The position numbers were made by a program, and so were the translations under genes. A DNA stretch of 64,000 nucleotides from Frankiales bacterium (lineage in GTDB: Bacteria > Actinomycetota > Actinomycetes > Mycobacteriales > SCTD01): positions 42,165-106,164 of the forward strand of contig JAOPVP010000055.1 in assembly GCA_025966135.1 (NCBI GenBank), read 5' to 3'. Under the pieces are notes generated by a model. The model worked only from the letters and a program-made list of their open reading frames with translations. It had not been told where the DNA came from and made no database searches. The stretch's first letter is position 1. Each line of letters opens with the position of its first letter. Below are positions 33,614 through 43,729 of the stretch, one piece after another.

Positions 33614-35551
33614 GTGCTGCGACCCGCCCTCGCCCTGGCCCTCGTCGTCGGGCTCGCCGTGCCTCTTGCCTCCGGCGCGTCGCCGGTCCCTGACCCCTTG
33701 GTCGCGGAGCAGCGCGACACCGAGGCGGTGGTGCTGCACGGCAGCGACCTGCCCGGGTGGGCGGTGCCGGGCAACGTCACCGCCAAGCTGCCGCTCACGG
33801 ACCTGAGCTGTGTCAGCGCGACGACGCCGGGGTGCGCCCACAACCACTACGCGACCCCCGAGGTGGACAGCGCGAAGGTGGCCGCCCCCGCCGGTCCGGA
33901 CATCCTCACGATCACCGGGTGGCGGTGGGACGGCAAGCGGTTCGTCGAGGTGCCGTTCCAGGTCGATGAGGTCTTCACGCGGTACCTCGACAACAGCGCG
34001 AGCGGCTTTGCCGTGTACAGCGGCGAGGACCAGCACACGACGTACGCCTTCGATCGCGAGGGGTTCCGCTGGACCAAGGGCAGGTGCGTCGCGCAGCCCG
34101 ACTCCGCCGTCGCGACGGACCCGGTCAAGGGTCTGGACACTGACGACGAGCTCGCCTTCATGGCGGCCGACACCGGTGCTGCGGCCCCCAGCGGAGCGAG
34201 CCTCCCCGCGCACGTCACCAAGACCCAGCGACTCACTGTGCTCGACCCGGTGACACAGCACCGGAGCTACCTGTACGTGATGCTGGGCCGCACCCCGTCC
34301 TTCAACGCCCGCAACGGTGACGTCCGGTACCAGCGGGACCCCGGCGCCGACCGGTTCGCGCTCAGCCAGTCGTCCTACGACACCTATGGCAACGCTGCGG
34401 TCGGGCCGTACTGCGACGCCAAGGGCAACGTCATCGGCAAGGGCCGGCGTCGCCCTGTCGACTCGGCGACGGTCACGACCGACCGCTACCGGTACCGGTA
34501 CGACGGCCGCTGGCTCATGACCGACGTCCGCATCAGCCCGGACGTGGGCAAGACCTACGGTCCCGACCTCGTGGACCGCTGGAAGGCCCGCGCGTTCCAG
34601 CAGGACAGCGGGTCCAACACCCCGTGCTGCGGCTACGAGGAGGAGGACACCAACTGGGGTGGCTCCTCCACGTTGCTGGGCGAGCGCTCCGGCCCTGTCC
34701 GCACCATCCGGGAGACCTGGGGTGCCGACAGCGGCACCAACGTGGTTCGTCGCGAGACCTTCTACCGCGCCGAGATGACGATGAAGACCTGGTTGCGCGT
34801 GCACGTGATCCCGCCGCTCGACGGCATCTACGCCCAGTGGGACTTCAACGCCGGCCGGATGACCCGCTTCAGCAACTCCCTTCACCCACAAGGCTTTGCG
34901 GTCGACGGCCGTAACGATGACGCCTACGGCAACCTCGACGACCCCTGCAACCCCAAGTACGACCTGAACGACACCGGACCTACCAGTCAGGCCTACCGCA
35001 AGGCCTACCAGGCCGCGGGCGTCTGCGCCCTGTCGCCGTACCACCAGAGCGTCGACGTCGCCGACCCCACCTTCGGGATGCCGAACGCGGCGCTGCAGTG
35101 GAACCAGACCTCAGGCCCGTGGGGCACCATCGTCGACCGGTACAGCGTCGGTGCCCGGGACGTCACTCCCGGCGGCGCGGCCCAGACCCTCGCCGCCCAG
35201 CCCTACTACCGCGACGACTCCTGCTTCGACGACGCCACCGGGAGCAACCCCGGGCCTCGCCTCAAGCTGCGCTCAGCCACCGAGAGGCAAACCGCTGCCG
35301 ACGGCACCACGCGTCGTTGCTGGACGCCCAAGGACGGCACGGCCGAGTCCGACCACTTCTTCCAGGGCGACATCGGCACCCACGGCGTGCACCTGCTGTT
35401 CCAGGTCGACAGCGACAACGCCCGCCAGACCGTGCCGCTCGACGAGATCGTGTTCGAGCAGCGCCAGGTCTTCCTCCCCGGCGACCCAGGCGCGGTCGGC
35501 GAGAAGTACGGCCGGGCCTTCGAGAAGCCCCTCGTGGTGCTTGCTTCCTAG
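33614..35551 (+). CDS. Large secreted protein of unknown function
   Basis: The protein has 645 residues from the GTG at 33614 (AGGGAG 7-12 nt upstream). A signal peptide at 1-24 ends near ASGASP. The mature part is rich in Trp, Tyr, Asp and Arg, suggesting an extracellular beta-rich fold. It has many cysteines (for example TPCCGYE and pairs near residues 60-70, 435 and 480), probably in disulfides. I recognise no catalytic motif and no family. It is divergent from pup and sits inside the dop-pup interval, which is contiguous in most actinobacteria. Confidence 0.8.
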   Translation: MLRPALALALVVGLAVPLASGASPVPDPLVAEQRDTEAVVLHGSDLPGWAVPGNVTAKLPLTDLSCVSATTPGCAHNHYATPEVDSAKVAAPAGPDILTITGWRWDGKRFVEVPFQVDEVFTRYLDNSASGFAVYSGEDQHTTYAFDREGFRWTKGRCVAQPDSAVATDPVKGLDTDDELAFMAADTGAAAPSGASLPAHVTKTQRLTVLDPVTQHRSYLYVMLGRTPSFNARNGDVRYQRDPGADRFALSQSSYDTYGNAAVGPYCDAKGNVIGKGRRRPVDSATVTTDRYRYRYDGRWLMTDVRISPDVGKTYGPDLVDRWKARAFQQDSGSNTPCCGYEEEDTNWGGSSTLLGERSGPVRTIRETWGADSGTNVVRRETFYRAEMTMKTWLRVHVIPPLDGIYAQWDFNAGRMTRFSNSLHPQGFAVDGRNDDAYGNLDDPCNPKYDLNDTGPTSQAYRKAYQAAGVCALSPYHQSVDVADPTFGMPNAALQWNQTSGPWGTIVDRYSVGARDVTPGGAAQTLAAQPYYRDDSCFDDATGSNPGPRLKLRSATERQTAADGTTRRCWTPKDGTAESDHFFQGDIGTHGVHLLFQVDSDNARQTVPLDEIVFEQRQVFLPGDPGAVGEKYGRAFEKPLVVLAS

Positions 35552-35562
35552 AGGATGTGGGC

Positions 35563-36408
35563 GTGGACCTCTACGCGCTGCCACCCGAGGAGTTCACGGC
35601 TGCCCGCGATGCGGCGGCCAAGACCGACAAGACCCTCAAGGCCCTGCGCAAGCCCACCGTGTCCGCCTGGCTCGTCAACACCCTGGTACGTCGAGACTCT
35701 CGGCTCCTCGACGAGCTCCTCGCCCTCGGGTCTTCCTTAGCCGAGGCGCAGCGGCAAGGACGCGGCGATGCGCTCCGCGAGCTGGGCCAGCAGCGCCGTC
35801 AGCTCGTCAGCGCCGTGGCCCGGCGCGCCCTCGACCTGGGTGAGCGGGAGGTCAGCGCCACGGTTCGCGGTGAGCTGGAGGCCACACTGGAAGCTGCTGT
35901 CGCCGACCCGGCGAGCGCCGAGGCCGTACGCACCGGGCGGCTGGTGCGCCCGCTGTCGTTCGCCGGCTTCGGTGGCGTCGATCTCGAGGGCGCCGTCGCG
36001 TCGCTCCCACGGCCCAGGACGAGCCCCAAGACGACGCCCAGGAAGGCCGCGGCGGGCCGGCCGGACCCGTCTGCCGCCGAGGCCGCAGCCCTGGAGGCGG
36101 CAGGTGCGCTGGACGACGCCGTACGGCGGGCCGAGGCGGCCGCTCGCGCGGTCGAGGAGCAGGAGCGGTCCCTGGCCGCGGCGCAGGCCGAGGAGCACGC
36201 TGCAGCCGAGCGGGTGCAGGAGGCCCAAGAGGCCGTCAAGGCCGCCCAGCAGGACCACGTGCAGGCGCGGCGTCGCCGTACAGCGGTGGAGAAGGATGCA
36301 GATCCCTTGGTGCGTAGGGCAAAGGCGGCCGCGAAGGCGGTGGCGGCGGCCCAAGGAGCCGCCGACGCCGCCCGCGAGGCACTCGACCGGGCGCGACGCG
36401 GCCGGTGA
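35563..36408 (+). CDS. Ala-rich coiled-coil protein of unknown function
   Basis: The protein has 281 residues. The N-terminal block DLYALPPEEFTAARDAAAK, with LRKPTVSAWLVN around residue 25, belongs to a widespread actinobacterial hypothetical family. Residues 160-280 are an unbroken Ala/Glu/Arg coiled coil. The GTG at 35563 is chosen for its AGAGG box 8 nt upstream. It follows the secreted protein by 11 nt and is probably co-transcribed. The stop is 17 nt from the end of convergent dop. Confidence 0.75.
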   Translation: MDLYALPPEEFTAARDAAAKTDKTLKALRKPTVSAWLVNTLVRRDSRLLDELLALGSSLAEAQRQGRGDALRELGQQRRQLVSAVARRALDLGEREVSATVRGELEATLEAAVADPASAEAVRTGRLVRPLSFAGFGGVDLEGAVASLPRPRTSPKTTPRKAAAGRPDPSAAEAAALEAAGALDDAVRRAEAAARAVEEQERSLAAAQAEEHAAAERVQEAQEAVKAAQQDHVQARRRRTAVEKDADPLVRRAKAAAKAVAAAQGAADAAREALDRARRGR

Positions 36409-36425
36409 GGGTTGCTGGCCGGTCT

Positions 36426-37961
36426 CTAGCGACGGCCGGCGAGGGTCTCGAGCAGGTCCAGAGCGTTGTCGCAGTGGTCGAGCAGGTCGCCGACGTGAGC
36501 CTTGGTCCCTCGCAAGGGCTCGAGGGTCGGCACCCGCTGCAGGGACTCGCGGCCGACGTCGAAGATGACCGAGTCCCAGGACGCGGCCGCGACCTGGGTG
36601 GGGTACTTCGCCAGGCAGCGCCCCCGGAAGTAGGCCCGGGTGTCATCGGGTGGTGAGCTGATGGCCCGCTGCACCTCAGCCTCGGTCACGAGGGTCTCCA
36701 TCGACCCCCTTGCCACCAGGCGGTTGTAGAGCCCCTTGTCCTGCCGCACGTCGGAGTACTGCAGGTCCACCAGGTGCAGCTTCGGTGCGTCCCAGTCGAG
36801 GTTCTCCCGCTGCCGGTAGCCCTCGAGCAGGCTCAGCTTGGCCACCCAGTCGAGCTCGCCGGCCAGTGACATGACGTCCGAGGCGAGCCGGTCGAGCGTC
36901 GACTCCCAGCGGACCAGCACATCGGAGGTCTGCGGGTCCACGTCCTGCCCGAGGCGGTCCTCGACGTGCTTGCGGGCCTGCTCGAAGTACGCCATCTGCA
37001 GCTGCAGGGCCGTCATCGTCCGGCCGTCCCGCAACGTCACCTTGTGCTTGAGCGTGGGGTCATGGGAGACGGCGCGCAAGGCAGCTACCGGGGACTCCAC
37101 GGTGAGGTCGATCCCGTTCTCCCGCAGCCAGCCGTCCTCGATCATCGACAGCACCAGGCACGTCGTGCCGACCTTGAGGTAGGTCGATACCTCCGAGAGG
37201 TTCGCGTCGCCGATGATGACGTGCAGCCGGCGGTACTTCTCCGGATCGGCGTGTGGCTCGTCCCGGGTGTTGATGATGGGTCGCTTGAGGGTCGTCTCGA
37301 GGCCGACCTCCACCTCGAAGAAGTCCGCCCGCTGACTGACCTGGAAGCCGTGCTCGCGGCCGTCCTGACCGAGCCCGACGCGACCGGCGCCCACCACGAC
37401 CTGGCGGCTGACGAAGAACGGCGTCAGGTGCCGCACGATCTCCGCGAACGGGGTCTTCCGGGCCATCAGGTAGTTCTCATGGGTGCCGTACGAAGCGCCC
37501 TTGTTGTCGGTGTTGTTCTTGTAGAGCTGGATCGGCACCGCCCCCGGCAGGCCCAGAGCGCGCTGCGCCGCGATCTCCATGACCCGCTCGCCGACCTTGT
37601 CCCACAGCACGAGGTCGCGTGGGGTCCTCACCTCGGGCGTGGAGTACTCCGGGTGAGCGTGGTCGACGTACAACCGGGCGCCGTTGGTGAGGATGACGTT
37701 GGCCAGCCCCAAGTCCTCGTCCGGCTCGCCTGGCAGGTGGTCCGACCCGCCGATGCCGACCTCGAACCCCCGCGCGTCGCGCAGTGGGTTCTCCTCCTCG
37801 AAGTCCCACCGCGTACGACGGTCCCGCACCTGGCCTTCGGGGGTCCCGCCGGCGTAGCCGTTGACAACCTGGCTGGAAGCCATCATGTGGTTGACCCCGG
37901 CGTTACCGGGCGTGGAGACGCCGAACTCGGTCTCCGTGCCCATCACCCGCCGCGCGCTCAT
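36426..37961 (-). CDS. dop: Pup deamidase/depupylase Dop
   Basis: The protein has 511 residues, with the same carboxylate-amine ligase fold as PafA plus the N-terminal insertion (about residues 40-75) that marks Dop. Key blocks: [10 protein letters not shown] at 7-16, [18 protein letters not shown] near 150, [21 protein letters not shown] near 228, then [10 protein letters not shown]. It removes Pup from substrates and deamidates Pup where it ends in Gln; here Pup already ends in Glu, so depupylation is the main role. The ATG is preceded by TAGGCT at 6 nt. Confidence 0.97.
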   Translation of the reverse strand: MSARRVMGTETEFGVSTPGNAGVNHMMASSQVVNGYAGGTPEGQVRDRRTRWDFEEENPLRDARGFEVGIGGSDHLPGEPDEDLGLANVILTNGARLYVDHAHPEYSTPEVRTPRDLVLWDKVGERVMEIAAQRALGLPGAVPIQLYKNNTDNKGASYGTHENYLMARKTPFAEIVRHLTPFFVSRQVVVGAGRVGLGQDGREHGFQVSQRADFFEVEVGLETTLKRPIINTRDEPHADPEKYRRLHVIIGDANLSEVSTYLKVGTTCLVLSMIEDGWLRENGIDLTVESPVAALRAVSHDPTLKHKVTLRDGRTMTALQLQMAYFEQARKHVEDRLGQDVDPQTSDVLVRWESTLDRLASDVMSLAGELDWVAKLSLLEGYRQRENLDWDAPKLHLVDLQYSDVRQDKGLYNRLVARGSMETLVTEAEVQRAISSPPDDTRAYFRGRCLAKYPTQVAAASWDSVIFDVGRESLQRVPTLEPLRGTKAHVGDLLDHCDNALDLLETLAGRR

Positions 37962-37967
37962 GCTTCG

Positions 37968-37973
37968 AGCCTA
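37968..37973 (-). promoter_or_regulatory. -10 hexamer of dop (leaderless)
   Basis: TAGGCT on the minus strand ends 6 nt before the dop ATG at 37961. Confidence 0.5.
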
Positions 37974-38031
37974 TGCCTGCCGGCCTTGCGGACGGGCTTG
38001 ATGACGACGCGTCATGGGGCGACAGCCGGCT

Positions 38032-39792
38032 CTAGAGGTACTGGCCCGTGTTGGAGATGGTGTCGATGGACTTGCCCGTCTCCGTGCCCTTGGCGCTGGT
38101 GACCAGGGTACGGATGTAGACGATCCGCTCGCCCTTCTTGCCCGAGATCCGCGCCCAGTCGTCGGGGTTGGTCGTGTTGGGCAGGTCCTCGTTCTCCTTG
38201 AACTCGTCGATGCACGCCGTCATCAGGTGCTGCATCCGCAGCCCCTTCTGCTGGTTTTCGAGGAAGTCCTTGATGGCCATCTTCTTGGCGCGGGCGACGA
38301 TGTTCTCGATCATGGCTCCGGAGTTGAAGTCCTTGAAGTACAGGACCTCCTTGTCACCTCCGGCGTAGGTCACCTCGAGGAAGCGGTTCTCCTCGGCCTC
38401 GGTGTAGATCCGTTCGACGACGCCCTGGACCATCGCGGCCACGGTGGCCTCGCGGGACCCGCCGTGCTCGGCAAGGTCGTCGGAGTGCAGCGGCAGCTCG
38501 ATCTTGAGGTACTTCCCAAAGATGTCCTTGGCAGCCTCCGCGTCCGGGCGCTCGATCTTGATCTTCACGTCGAGCCGGCCAGGTCGCAGGATGGCCGGGT
38601 CGATCATGTCCTCACGGTTGGAGGCGCCGATGACGACGACGTTCTCGAGCGTCTCGACCCCGTCGATCTCGCTCAGCAGCTGGGGCACGATGGTCGTCTC
38701 GACGTCGCTGGACACACCCGAACCGCGAGTACGGAAGATCGAGTCCATCTCGTCGAAGAACACGATCACCGGGGTGCCCTCGGAGGCCTTCTCACGCGCC
38801 CGCTGGAAGATCAGGCGGATGTGCCGCTCGGTCTCGCCGACGTACTTGTTGAGCAGCTCCGGGCCCTTGATGTTCAGGAAGAACGCCCGGCCGTCCGGCT
38901 TGCCCGTTACCTCCGCGACCTTCTTGGCCAGCGAGTTGGCCACTGCCTTGGCGATGAGCGTCTTCCCGCAGCCGGGAGGGCCGTAGAGCAGCACGCCCTT
39001 CGGCGGACGCAGCTGGTGCTCCTTGAACAGGTCCTTGTGGAGGAAGGGCAGCTCGACTGCGTCGCGGATCGCCTCGATCTGGGTCGACAGACCTCCGATG
39101 TCGGAGTAGTCGATGTCGGGCACCTCCTCGAGGACGAGCTCCTCGACCTCGCTCTTGGGGATGCGCTCGTAGACGTAGCCGCTGCGGGACTCCAGCAACA
39201 GGGAGTCGCCGGCCTTCAGGGGCTCGCCGATGAGTGAGTCCGCCAGCATGACGACCCGCTCCTCATCGGTGTGCCCGATGACGAGCGCGCGGTCGGAGCC
39301 CTCGAGGAGCTCCTTCAGCATGACGACGTCGCCCTGCTTCTCGAAGTCCAGAGCAGCGACGACGTTCAGGGCCTCGTTGAGCATGACCTCCTGGCCCTTG
39401 CGGAGCTCCTTGACCTCGATGGCCGGGGAGACCGTGACGCGCAGCTTCCGGCCGCCGGTGAAGACGTCGACCGTCTCGTCGTCGTGGATGCTGAGGAAGA
39501 CGCCGTACCCGCTGGGGGGCTGGGCCAGGCGCTCGACCTCCTCCTTGAGGGCCACGATCTGGTCGCGGGCCTCTTTGAGGGTGTTGACCAGCCGGTCGTT
39601 CTGACCGGCGGCGCCAGCCAGCGACTGCTGGGCCTCGGCGAGTCGCTCCTCGAGCGCGCGGACCAGTCGCGGTGAGTCGGAGAGCTTGCGCCGGAGGACT
39701 GCGACTTCCTCTTCGAGGAACCCCACCTGGGCAGTCAGCTCTGAGACCTGCTCCGCTCGGTCGTCGGAACCTGTTCCGCGCGTGGCTGCCAT
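38032..39792 (-). CDS. mpa: Proteasome-activating AAA ATPase (Mpa/ARC)
   Basis: The protein has 586 residues. An N-terminal coiled coil (about 12-80) captures Pup. Two OB folds span about 90-240. The AAA domain carries Walker A GPPGCGKT (about 273-280) and Walker [11 protein letters not shown] (about 345-354). The C-terminus ends SNTGQYL, the motif with penultimate Tyr that docks into the PrcA ring. The hexamer unfolds pupylated proteins into the 20S core. An SD-like GGGAGGG is about 9 nt upstream. Confidence 0.97.
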   Translation of the reverse strand: MAATRGTGSDDRAEQVSELTAQVGFLEEEVAVLRRKLSDSPRLVRALEERLAEAQQSLAGAAGQNDRLVNTLKEARDQIVALKEEVERLAQPPSGYGVFLSIHDDETVDVFTGGRKLRVTVSPAIEVKELRKGQEVMLNEALNVVAALDFEKQGDVVMLKELLEGSDRALVIGHTDEERVVMLADSLIGEPLKAGDSLLLESRSGYVYERIPKSEVEELVLEEVPDIDYSDIGGLSTQIEAIRDAVELPFLHKDLFKEHQLRPPKGVLLYGPPGCGKTLIAKAVANSLAKKVAEVTGKPDGRAFFLNIKGPELLNKYVGETERHIRLIFQRAREKASEGTPVIVFFDEMDSIFRTRGSGVSSDVETTIVPQLLSEIDGVETLENVVVIGASNREDMIDPAILRPGRLDVKIKIERPDAEAAKDIFGKYLKIELPLHSDDLAEHGGSREATVAAMVQGVVERIYTEAEENRFLEVTYAGGDKEVLYFKDFNSGAMIENIVARAKKMAIKDFLENQQKGLRMQHLMTACIDEFKENEDLPNTTNPDDWARISGKKGERIVYIRTLVTSAKGTETGKSIDTISNTGQYL

Positions 39793-39836
39793 GTGGGCCG
39801 CCCTCCCGTCGTCCGTCGGGTCCTGCTCAGGGTCGC

Positions 39837-39842
39837 ATCCTA
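39837..39842 (-). promoter_or_regulatory. -10 hexamer upstream of mpa
   Basis: TAGGAT on the minus strand lies about 44 nt before the ATG, giving a normal leader with a ribosome site. Confidence 0.35.
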
Positions 39843-39904
39843 TGTACGTCGGACGCCTTCCTGTCTGACATTTCCTTCGGCATGGTTGCCGGTTTCCGTA
39901 GTCG

Positions 39905-39910
39905 TAACCT
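39905..39910 (+). promoter_or_regulatory. -10 hexamer of the ferredoxin gene (leaderless)
   Basis: TAACCT ends 7 nt before the GTG at 39918. An AGGTGG directly before the start is too close to be a normal ribosome site. Confidence 0.4.
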
Positions 39911-39917
39911 AGGTGGC

Positions 39918-40229
39918 GTGTCTGACGACGAGCTACTGGTACGAGTTGACCAGGACCTGTGCACCGGTGACGGGCTGTGCGTGCAGTACGCCCCGGAGGT
40001 GTTCGAGTTCGATGTGGACGGGCTCGCCTACGTCAAGGGCGAGGACGGGGAACTGCAGCTCGCCGCGGGCGTGACCGTCCCGGTCCCTGCGGCCGCAGCC
40101 GCACGTGTGATCGACTCCGCGATCGAGTGCCCAGGCGACTGCATCCACGTCACCGAGCGGTCGGGCAAGGCTGTCGCCGGCCCCGACTTCATCGGCATGC
40201 CCCAGACGCCGTCGCGCCTCTCCGCCTAG
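39918..40229 (+). CDS. [3Fe-4S]-type ferredoxin
   Basis: The protein has 103 residues. The cluster ligands are Cys in [16 protein letters not shown] (about 13 and 19) and in ECPGDCIHV (about 74 and 78), where the standard CxxCxxC is replaced, as in actinobacterial single-cluster ferredoxins that serve cytochromes P450. A divergently transcribed ferredoxin next to the proteasome ATPase is a recurrent actinobacterial arrangement; its meaning is unknown. Confidence 0.88.
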   Translation: MSDDELLVRVDQDLCTGDGLCVQYAPEVFEFDVDGLAYVKGEDGELQLAAGVTVPVPAAAAARVIDSAIECPGDCIHVTERSGKAVAGPDFIGMPQTPSRLSA

Positions 40230-40263
40230 GGACCGGCCCGATTTCGGCCACGACGCCGGACGT

Positions 40264-41190
40264 TCAGGGCAACGTAGGACGGAAGGGCTCCTTGGGGGCA
40301 TCCGGGTCAGTCGGTTCGGCCACGGACTCGGCGAGGCTCTCGCCGTACCTGCCCTTGGAGGGGCGGCGACGGCGGAGCGGGGGCTCGACGCCGTCCGCCA
40401 GCCGACGGGTGGTGCACAGGAAGCCGGTGTGCCCGACCATCCGGTGCTGAGGTCGGACGGCCAGCCCCTCGACGTGCCAGCCGCGGACCATCGTCTCCCA
40501 CGACTGCGGCTCCGTGAACGTCCCGTGTGCCCGCATCGCCTCCACGGTCGTGGACAGCTGCGTGGTGGTGGCGACGTAGCAGCAGAGGACCCCACCCGGG
40601 CGCAGGGCCTTCGAGACCGCATCCAGGCACTCCCAGGGCGCCAGCATGTCCAGCACGACGCGGTCCACGTCGGTCTCCTGGAGGGCGTCCTGCAGCGAGC
40701 CGACCGTGATGGTCCAGGCCGGGTGCGCGCTGCCGAAGAAGCGCTCCACGTTGGCACGGGCGATGTCGGCGAAGTCCTGTCGCCGTTCGTAGGACGACAG
40801 CCGCCCGCCCTCCCCCACGGCCCGCAGCAGCGACATCGACAGCGCCCCCGAGCCCACTCCGGCCTCGACCACGTGGGCGCCCGGGAAGATGTCGGCCATC
40901 CCGACGATGTTGGCGCTGTCCTTGGGGTAGACGACCTGCGCACCGCGCGGCATCGACAGCACGTAGTCCGGCAGGAGAGGGCGCAAGGCGAGGTACGTGG
41001 TGGTCCCGATGGTGACCGTGACCGCGTCCGGCCCGCCGATGAGGCTGTCGTGGTCGAGGATTCCCTTGTGGGTGTGGAACTGCTTGCCCACCTCGAGCGT
41101 GATGGTGTGCATCCGGCCCTTGGGGTCGGTGAGCTGCACCTGGTCCCCGGGTGCGAGCGGACCTCGTCGTCGTGCTGCCTCGTACGTCAC
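40264..41190 (-). CDS. trmI: tRNA (adenine-58-N1)-methyltransferase TrmI
   Basis: The protein has 308 residues. The N-terminal beta domain (1-80) is followed by a Rossmann methyltransferase domain with the SAM loop VEAGVGSGALS (about 110-120) and VLDMLAPWE (about 188-196), the D-x-P-W type motif. It makes m1A58 in the T-loop of tRNAs, with a reported role in thermostability and tRNA integrity. The basic C-terminal tail (about 268-308) is probably disordered. GTG start with TAGCCT 7 nt upstream. Confidence 0.93.
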   Translation of the reverse strand: MTYEAARRRGPLAPGDQVQLTDPKGRMHTITLEVGKQFHTHKGILDHDSLIGGPDAVTVTIGTTTYLALRPLLPDYVLSMPRGAQVVYPKDSANIVGMADIFPGAHVVEAGVGSGALSMSLLRAVGEGGRLSSYERRQDFADIARANVERFFGSAHPAWTITVGSLQDALQETDVDRVVLDMLAPWECLDAVSKALRPGGVLCCYVATTTQLSTTVEAMRAHGTFTEPQSWETMVRGWHVEGLAVRPQHRMVGHTGFLCTTRRLADGVEPPLRRRRPSKGRYGESLAESVAEPTDPDAPKEPFRPTLP

Positions 41191-41197
41191 CGCAGCA

Positions 41198-41203
41198 AGG
41201 CTA
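41198..41203 (-). promoter_or_regulatory. -10 hexamer of trmI (leaderless)
   Basis: TAGCCT on the minus strand ends 7 nt before the trmI GTG at 41190. Confidence 0.45.
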
Positions 41204-41234
41204 GGGCTCCGCGCGCCGGGCCAAGAGATCTGCG

Positions 41235-42344
41235 TCAGACCTCCATGGCAGCGGCCACGTCCGCGGCGACCAGCACCCGAGGCGCAGGACCGGGTACGAC
41301 GTACTCCGAAGCGGGGGTGCCCCTCATCGCCGCGAGCAGGGCCTCACCCTGCAGGCCAGGCTCGAGCAGCAGGCCCGGCTCGACCCGCCGGGCGCCGTCG
41401 GCGACGACGACCCACGGCCGGCGGTCGGGTGGCACCTGCCGCACCCAGGCCTCGCTGACGATGCCCTCCAGCCGCCCGTTGCCGTCCACGACGACCAGTG
41501 CTCGCAGGCTCATCTCGTGCGCCAGCCGTACGGCCTCGGCAAGGGGCAGCGTCGCCGGGACGGCGAGGGCCGGTCGTGCGAGGGCGGCCACCGACACCTG
41601 CGGCAGCTTGCTGATCATGTTGGACCGGCGCAGGCTGGCCCGCGCGCCGACGTAGATGAACGCGCCGATCAGCGCCGACAGCAAGATCGTGGTGGGTCCG
41701 TGGTCCCCGATGCCGACCGCGGGCAGCACACCGAGCAGCACAGCCGGCACCACCACGAGGGCGATCCCCATACCGGCGCGGGCGCTGACGCGGGTCGCGC
41801 GCTCAGGGTCCTGACCCAGCTGCCACAGGACGCTGCGCAGGACCCGGCCACCGTCCAACGGGAGGCCGGGCAGCAGGTTGAGCGCGGCGATGGCGCCGTT
41901 GGTGACCCCGACGCCGGCGCAGAGCAGCCTGGGCACCGATCCAGGGGCGAACAGGTCCATCGCGGCGACACCGGTGGCTGCCAGCAGCAGCGACACCATC
42001 GGGCCGGTGACGGCCACGGCGTACTCCCGCGCCGGGGTCTGGGGAGGCTCGGTGATCTCGGTGAGTCCGGCGAGCAGCGTGATCGTGATGCTGCGCACCG
42101 GCAAGCCGAACGCCCGGGCCACCAGGCAGTGACCGATCTCGTGCAGCACAACGCTGGCGAGCAGGAGCAGCGCGAAGGCAAGCGCGACGCCGTAAGCCTG
42201 GCCGCTCCCGACGTCGTTGCGCAGCAGCGACTGCCCCGACAGGACGATGTACGCCGCGAACAGGAACCACGAGGGCATCAGCAGGATCGGGACGCCCACG
42301 ACCCGGGCGATGAGGAGCCCGCCACGGGGTCGCTGGTCAGGCAC
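41235..42344 (-). CDS. Site-2-protease-like M50 metalloprotease with C-terminal CBS domains
   Basis: The protein has 369 residues. Six membrane helices span about 10-230. The zinc site is HEIGH (68-72) plus Asp in LPLDGGRVL (about 169). Residues 250-369 form a CBS-type nucleotide-binding pair. Such rhomboid-like S2P/CBS proteins cut membrane substrates under control of a ligand such as adenine nucleotides. It is followed by trmI in most actinobacteria. The GTG start is preceded by TAGTCT at 6 nt. Confidence 0.9.
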   Translation of the reverse strand: MPDQRPRGGLLIARVVGVPILLMPSWFLFAAYIVLSGQSLLRNDVGSGQAYGVALAFALLLLASVVLHEIGHCLVARAFGLPVRSITITLLAGLTEITEPPQTPAREYAVAVTGPMVSLLLAATGVAAMDLFAPGSVPRLLCAGVGVTNGAIAALNLLPGLPLDGGRVLRSVLWQLGQDPERATRVSARAGMGIALVVVPAVLLGVLPAVGIGDHGPTTILLSALIGAFIYVGARASLRRSNMISKLPQVSVAALARPALAVPATLPLAEAVRLAHEMSLRALVVVDGNGRLEGIVSEAWVRQVPPDRRPWVVVADGARRVEPGLLLEPGLQGEALLAAMRGTPASEYVVPGPAPRVLVAADVAAAMEV

Positions 42345-42350
42345 TCCCGA

Positions 42351-42356
42351 AGACTA
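42351..42356 (-). promoter_or_regulatory. -10 hexamer of the M50 protease gene (leaderless)
   Basis: TAGTCT on the minus strand ends 6 nt before the GTG at 42344. It overlaps the TAG stop of the upstream gene. Confidence 0.4.
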
Positions 42357-42749
42357 CGCGGGCACCTGCCCCGACCACGCGACCCGACTGCCGACGGCCT
42401 CGGTGTGGCGCAGGAGCAAGCCGTACAGGGCGGCAGTGCGCTCGGCAGCGCCACGGTCGGCAGCCAGCGCCACGAGCCGTCCGCCGGGTTTGAGCATCGT
42501 GACGGCCACGGGCACATCCGGAGCAGACAGCGCCACGACCACGTCTGCAGGCCCGTGGCTCGCCAGGTCCGCTCCGATGCCGGCCTGCAGAGCCCGCCGG
42601 AGCAGCGGCCCCCGGCCGAGGACGACCACCACCTGGTTGTTGCGGACTCCGGCCAGCGAGGTCACCACCGCGAGCAGGACGGGAGAGGCCTCGTCCACCC
42701 GGCGCTTCCCGTCTGGCACGATCGTCCGTTCCGTCAGCAACTGCAACAT
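42354..42749 (-). CDS. Hypothetical protein with a Rossmann-like pattern
   Basis: The protein has 131 residues. It alternates hydrophobic strands and helices (VVVVLGRGPLLRRAL at about 36-50, ADVVVALSAPDVPVAVTMLKPGGRLVALA at about 70-98), resembling the C-terminal half of a methyltransferase or a nucleotide-binding fold, but no cofactor motif is complete. It lies 9 nt upstream of the protease gene and divergent from the FAH gene across 23 nt. I do not know the family. Confidence 0.6.
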   Translation of the reverse strand: MLQLLTERTIVPDGKRRVDEASPVLLAVVTSLAGVRNNQVVVVLGRGPLLRRALQAGIGADLASHGPADVVVALSAPDVPVAVTMLKPGGRLVALAADRGAAERTAALYGLLLRHTEAVGSRVAWSGQVPA

Positions 42750-42772
42750 CGACGACAGGAGGGTGGCACGGA

Positions 42773-43681
42773 ATGCGCTGGTGTTCGTTCACCACCGCGG
42801 CACGCGGTCCCGCGCGCCTCGGTGCGGTCGCAGTGGCTGAGGAGTCGGGGCGTGTCCTCGACGTCGGCGCCTGGGCCCGCACGCGGGACGCCGAGACCCC
42901 GACGGACCTGGTGGACCTCGTGGAGAGCTCACCCGCGACCCAGGAGCGGGTGACCGACCTCGTGCGCTCCGCTCCCACCGACGGACCCGGCTGGGTGCGC
43001 CCTGAGGAACTGACGTTCCTGGCCCCGCTCCGTGCCCCCAACAGCCTCCGCGACTTCTTCGCGTTCCGCTCCCATGCCGAGCTGCGCGGGCCCGTGCCTG
43101 AGGCCTGGGAGCGCGTGCCGGTCTACTTCAAGGGCAACCGCCGGTCCATCGTCGGCCCGGGCGAGGACGTCAGCTGGCCGTCGTACACCCGTCGGTTGGA
43201 CTACGAGGCGGAGGTTGCGGCGGTCGTCGGCCGGCGGGGTCGCGACCTGAGCACGGGCGACGCCGCCGAGCACATCTTCGGCTACACCATCATGAACGAC
43301 TGGTCGGCCCGTGACGTCCAGAAGGACGAGATGGCCTGCGGTCTCGGGCCGTCCAAGGCGAAGGACTTCGCCACCTCACTCGGCCCGTGGGTCGTGACCC
43401 CCGACGAGTGGGACCCCGAGGCGGACCACGCCGTCACCGTGACCGTCGGCGGGCAGCTGTGGTCCCGCGGTTCGACGGCGGGTCGGCACTGGACCTTCGG
43501 GCAGATGCTGTCCCACGCCTCCCAGGACGAGGACCTGTGGCCGACGGATGTGCTCGGTTCCGGCACCTTCGGTGGCGGCTGCGGCCTCGACCTCGGTCGG
43601 TGGATCGAACCGGGGCAGGAGATCGTGATCACCGTCGAGGGCCTGGGCTCGCTCGCGAACCGGGTCGTCGCGAAGAGCTAG
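42773..43681 (+). CDS. Fumarylacetoacetate hydrolase (FAH) family protein
   Basis: The protein has 302 residues. The FAH fold occupies about 75-300. Metal ligands are expected in LDYEAEVA (about 142-148) and the Asp of NDWSARD (about 177-183), followed by the typical GPSKAKDFATSLGPW. Members hydrolyse acylpyruvates or tautomerise/decarboxylate 2-oxo acids; the substrate is open. AGGAGG lies 10 nt before the ATG. It stands alone between the trmI block and the nuclease. Confidence 0.88.
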   Translation: MRWCSFTTAARGPARLGAVAVAEESGRVLDVGAWARTRDAETPTDLVDLVESSPATQERVTDLVRSAPTDGPGWVRPEELTFLAPLRAPNSLRDFFAFRSHAELRGPVPEAWERVPVYFKGNRRSIVGPGEDVSWPSYTRRLDYEAEVAAVVGRRGRDLSTGDAAEHIFGYTIMNDWSARDVQKDEMACGLGPSKAKDFATSLGPWVVTPDEWDPEADHAVTVTVGGQLWSRGSTAGRHWTFGQMLSHASQDEDLWPTDVLGSGTFGGGCGLDLGRWIEPGQEIVITVEGLGSLANRVVAKS

Positions 43682-43729
43682 CCGTCCACAGGCTCGGCGT
43701 GGGAGGTACGGAGTGTCGGAGGGGAGCCG

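Noticed and set aside
32906..35044. A 712-codon minus-strand frame across pup, EndoVII and the secreted gene
   Set aside because: It is out of frame with Pup and EndoVII, and antisense to a protein with a clear signal peptide.
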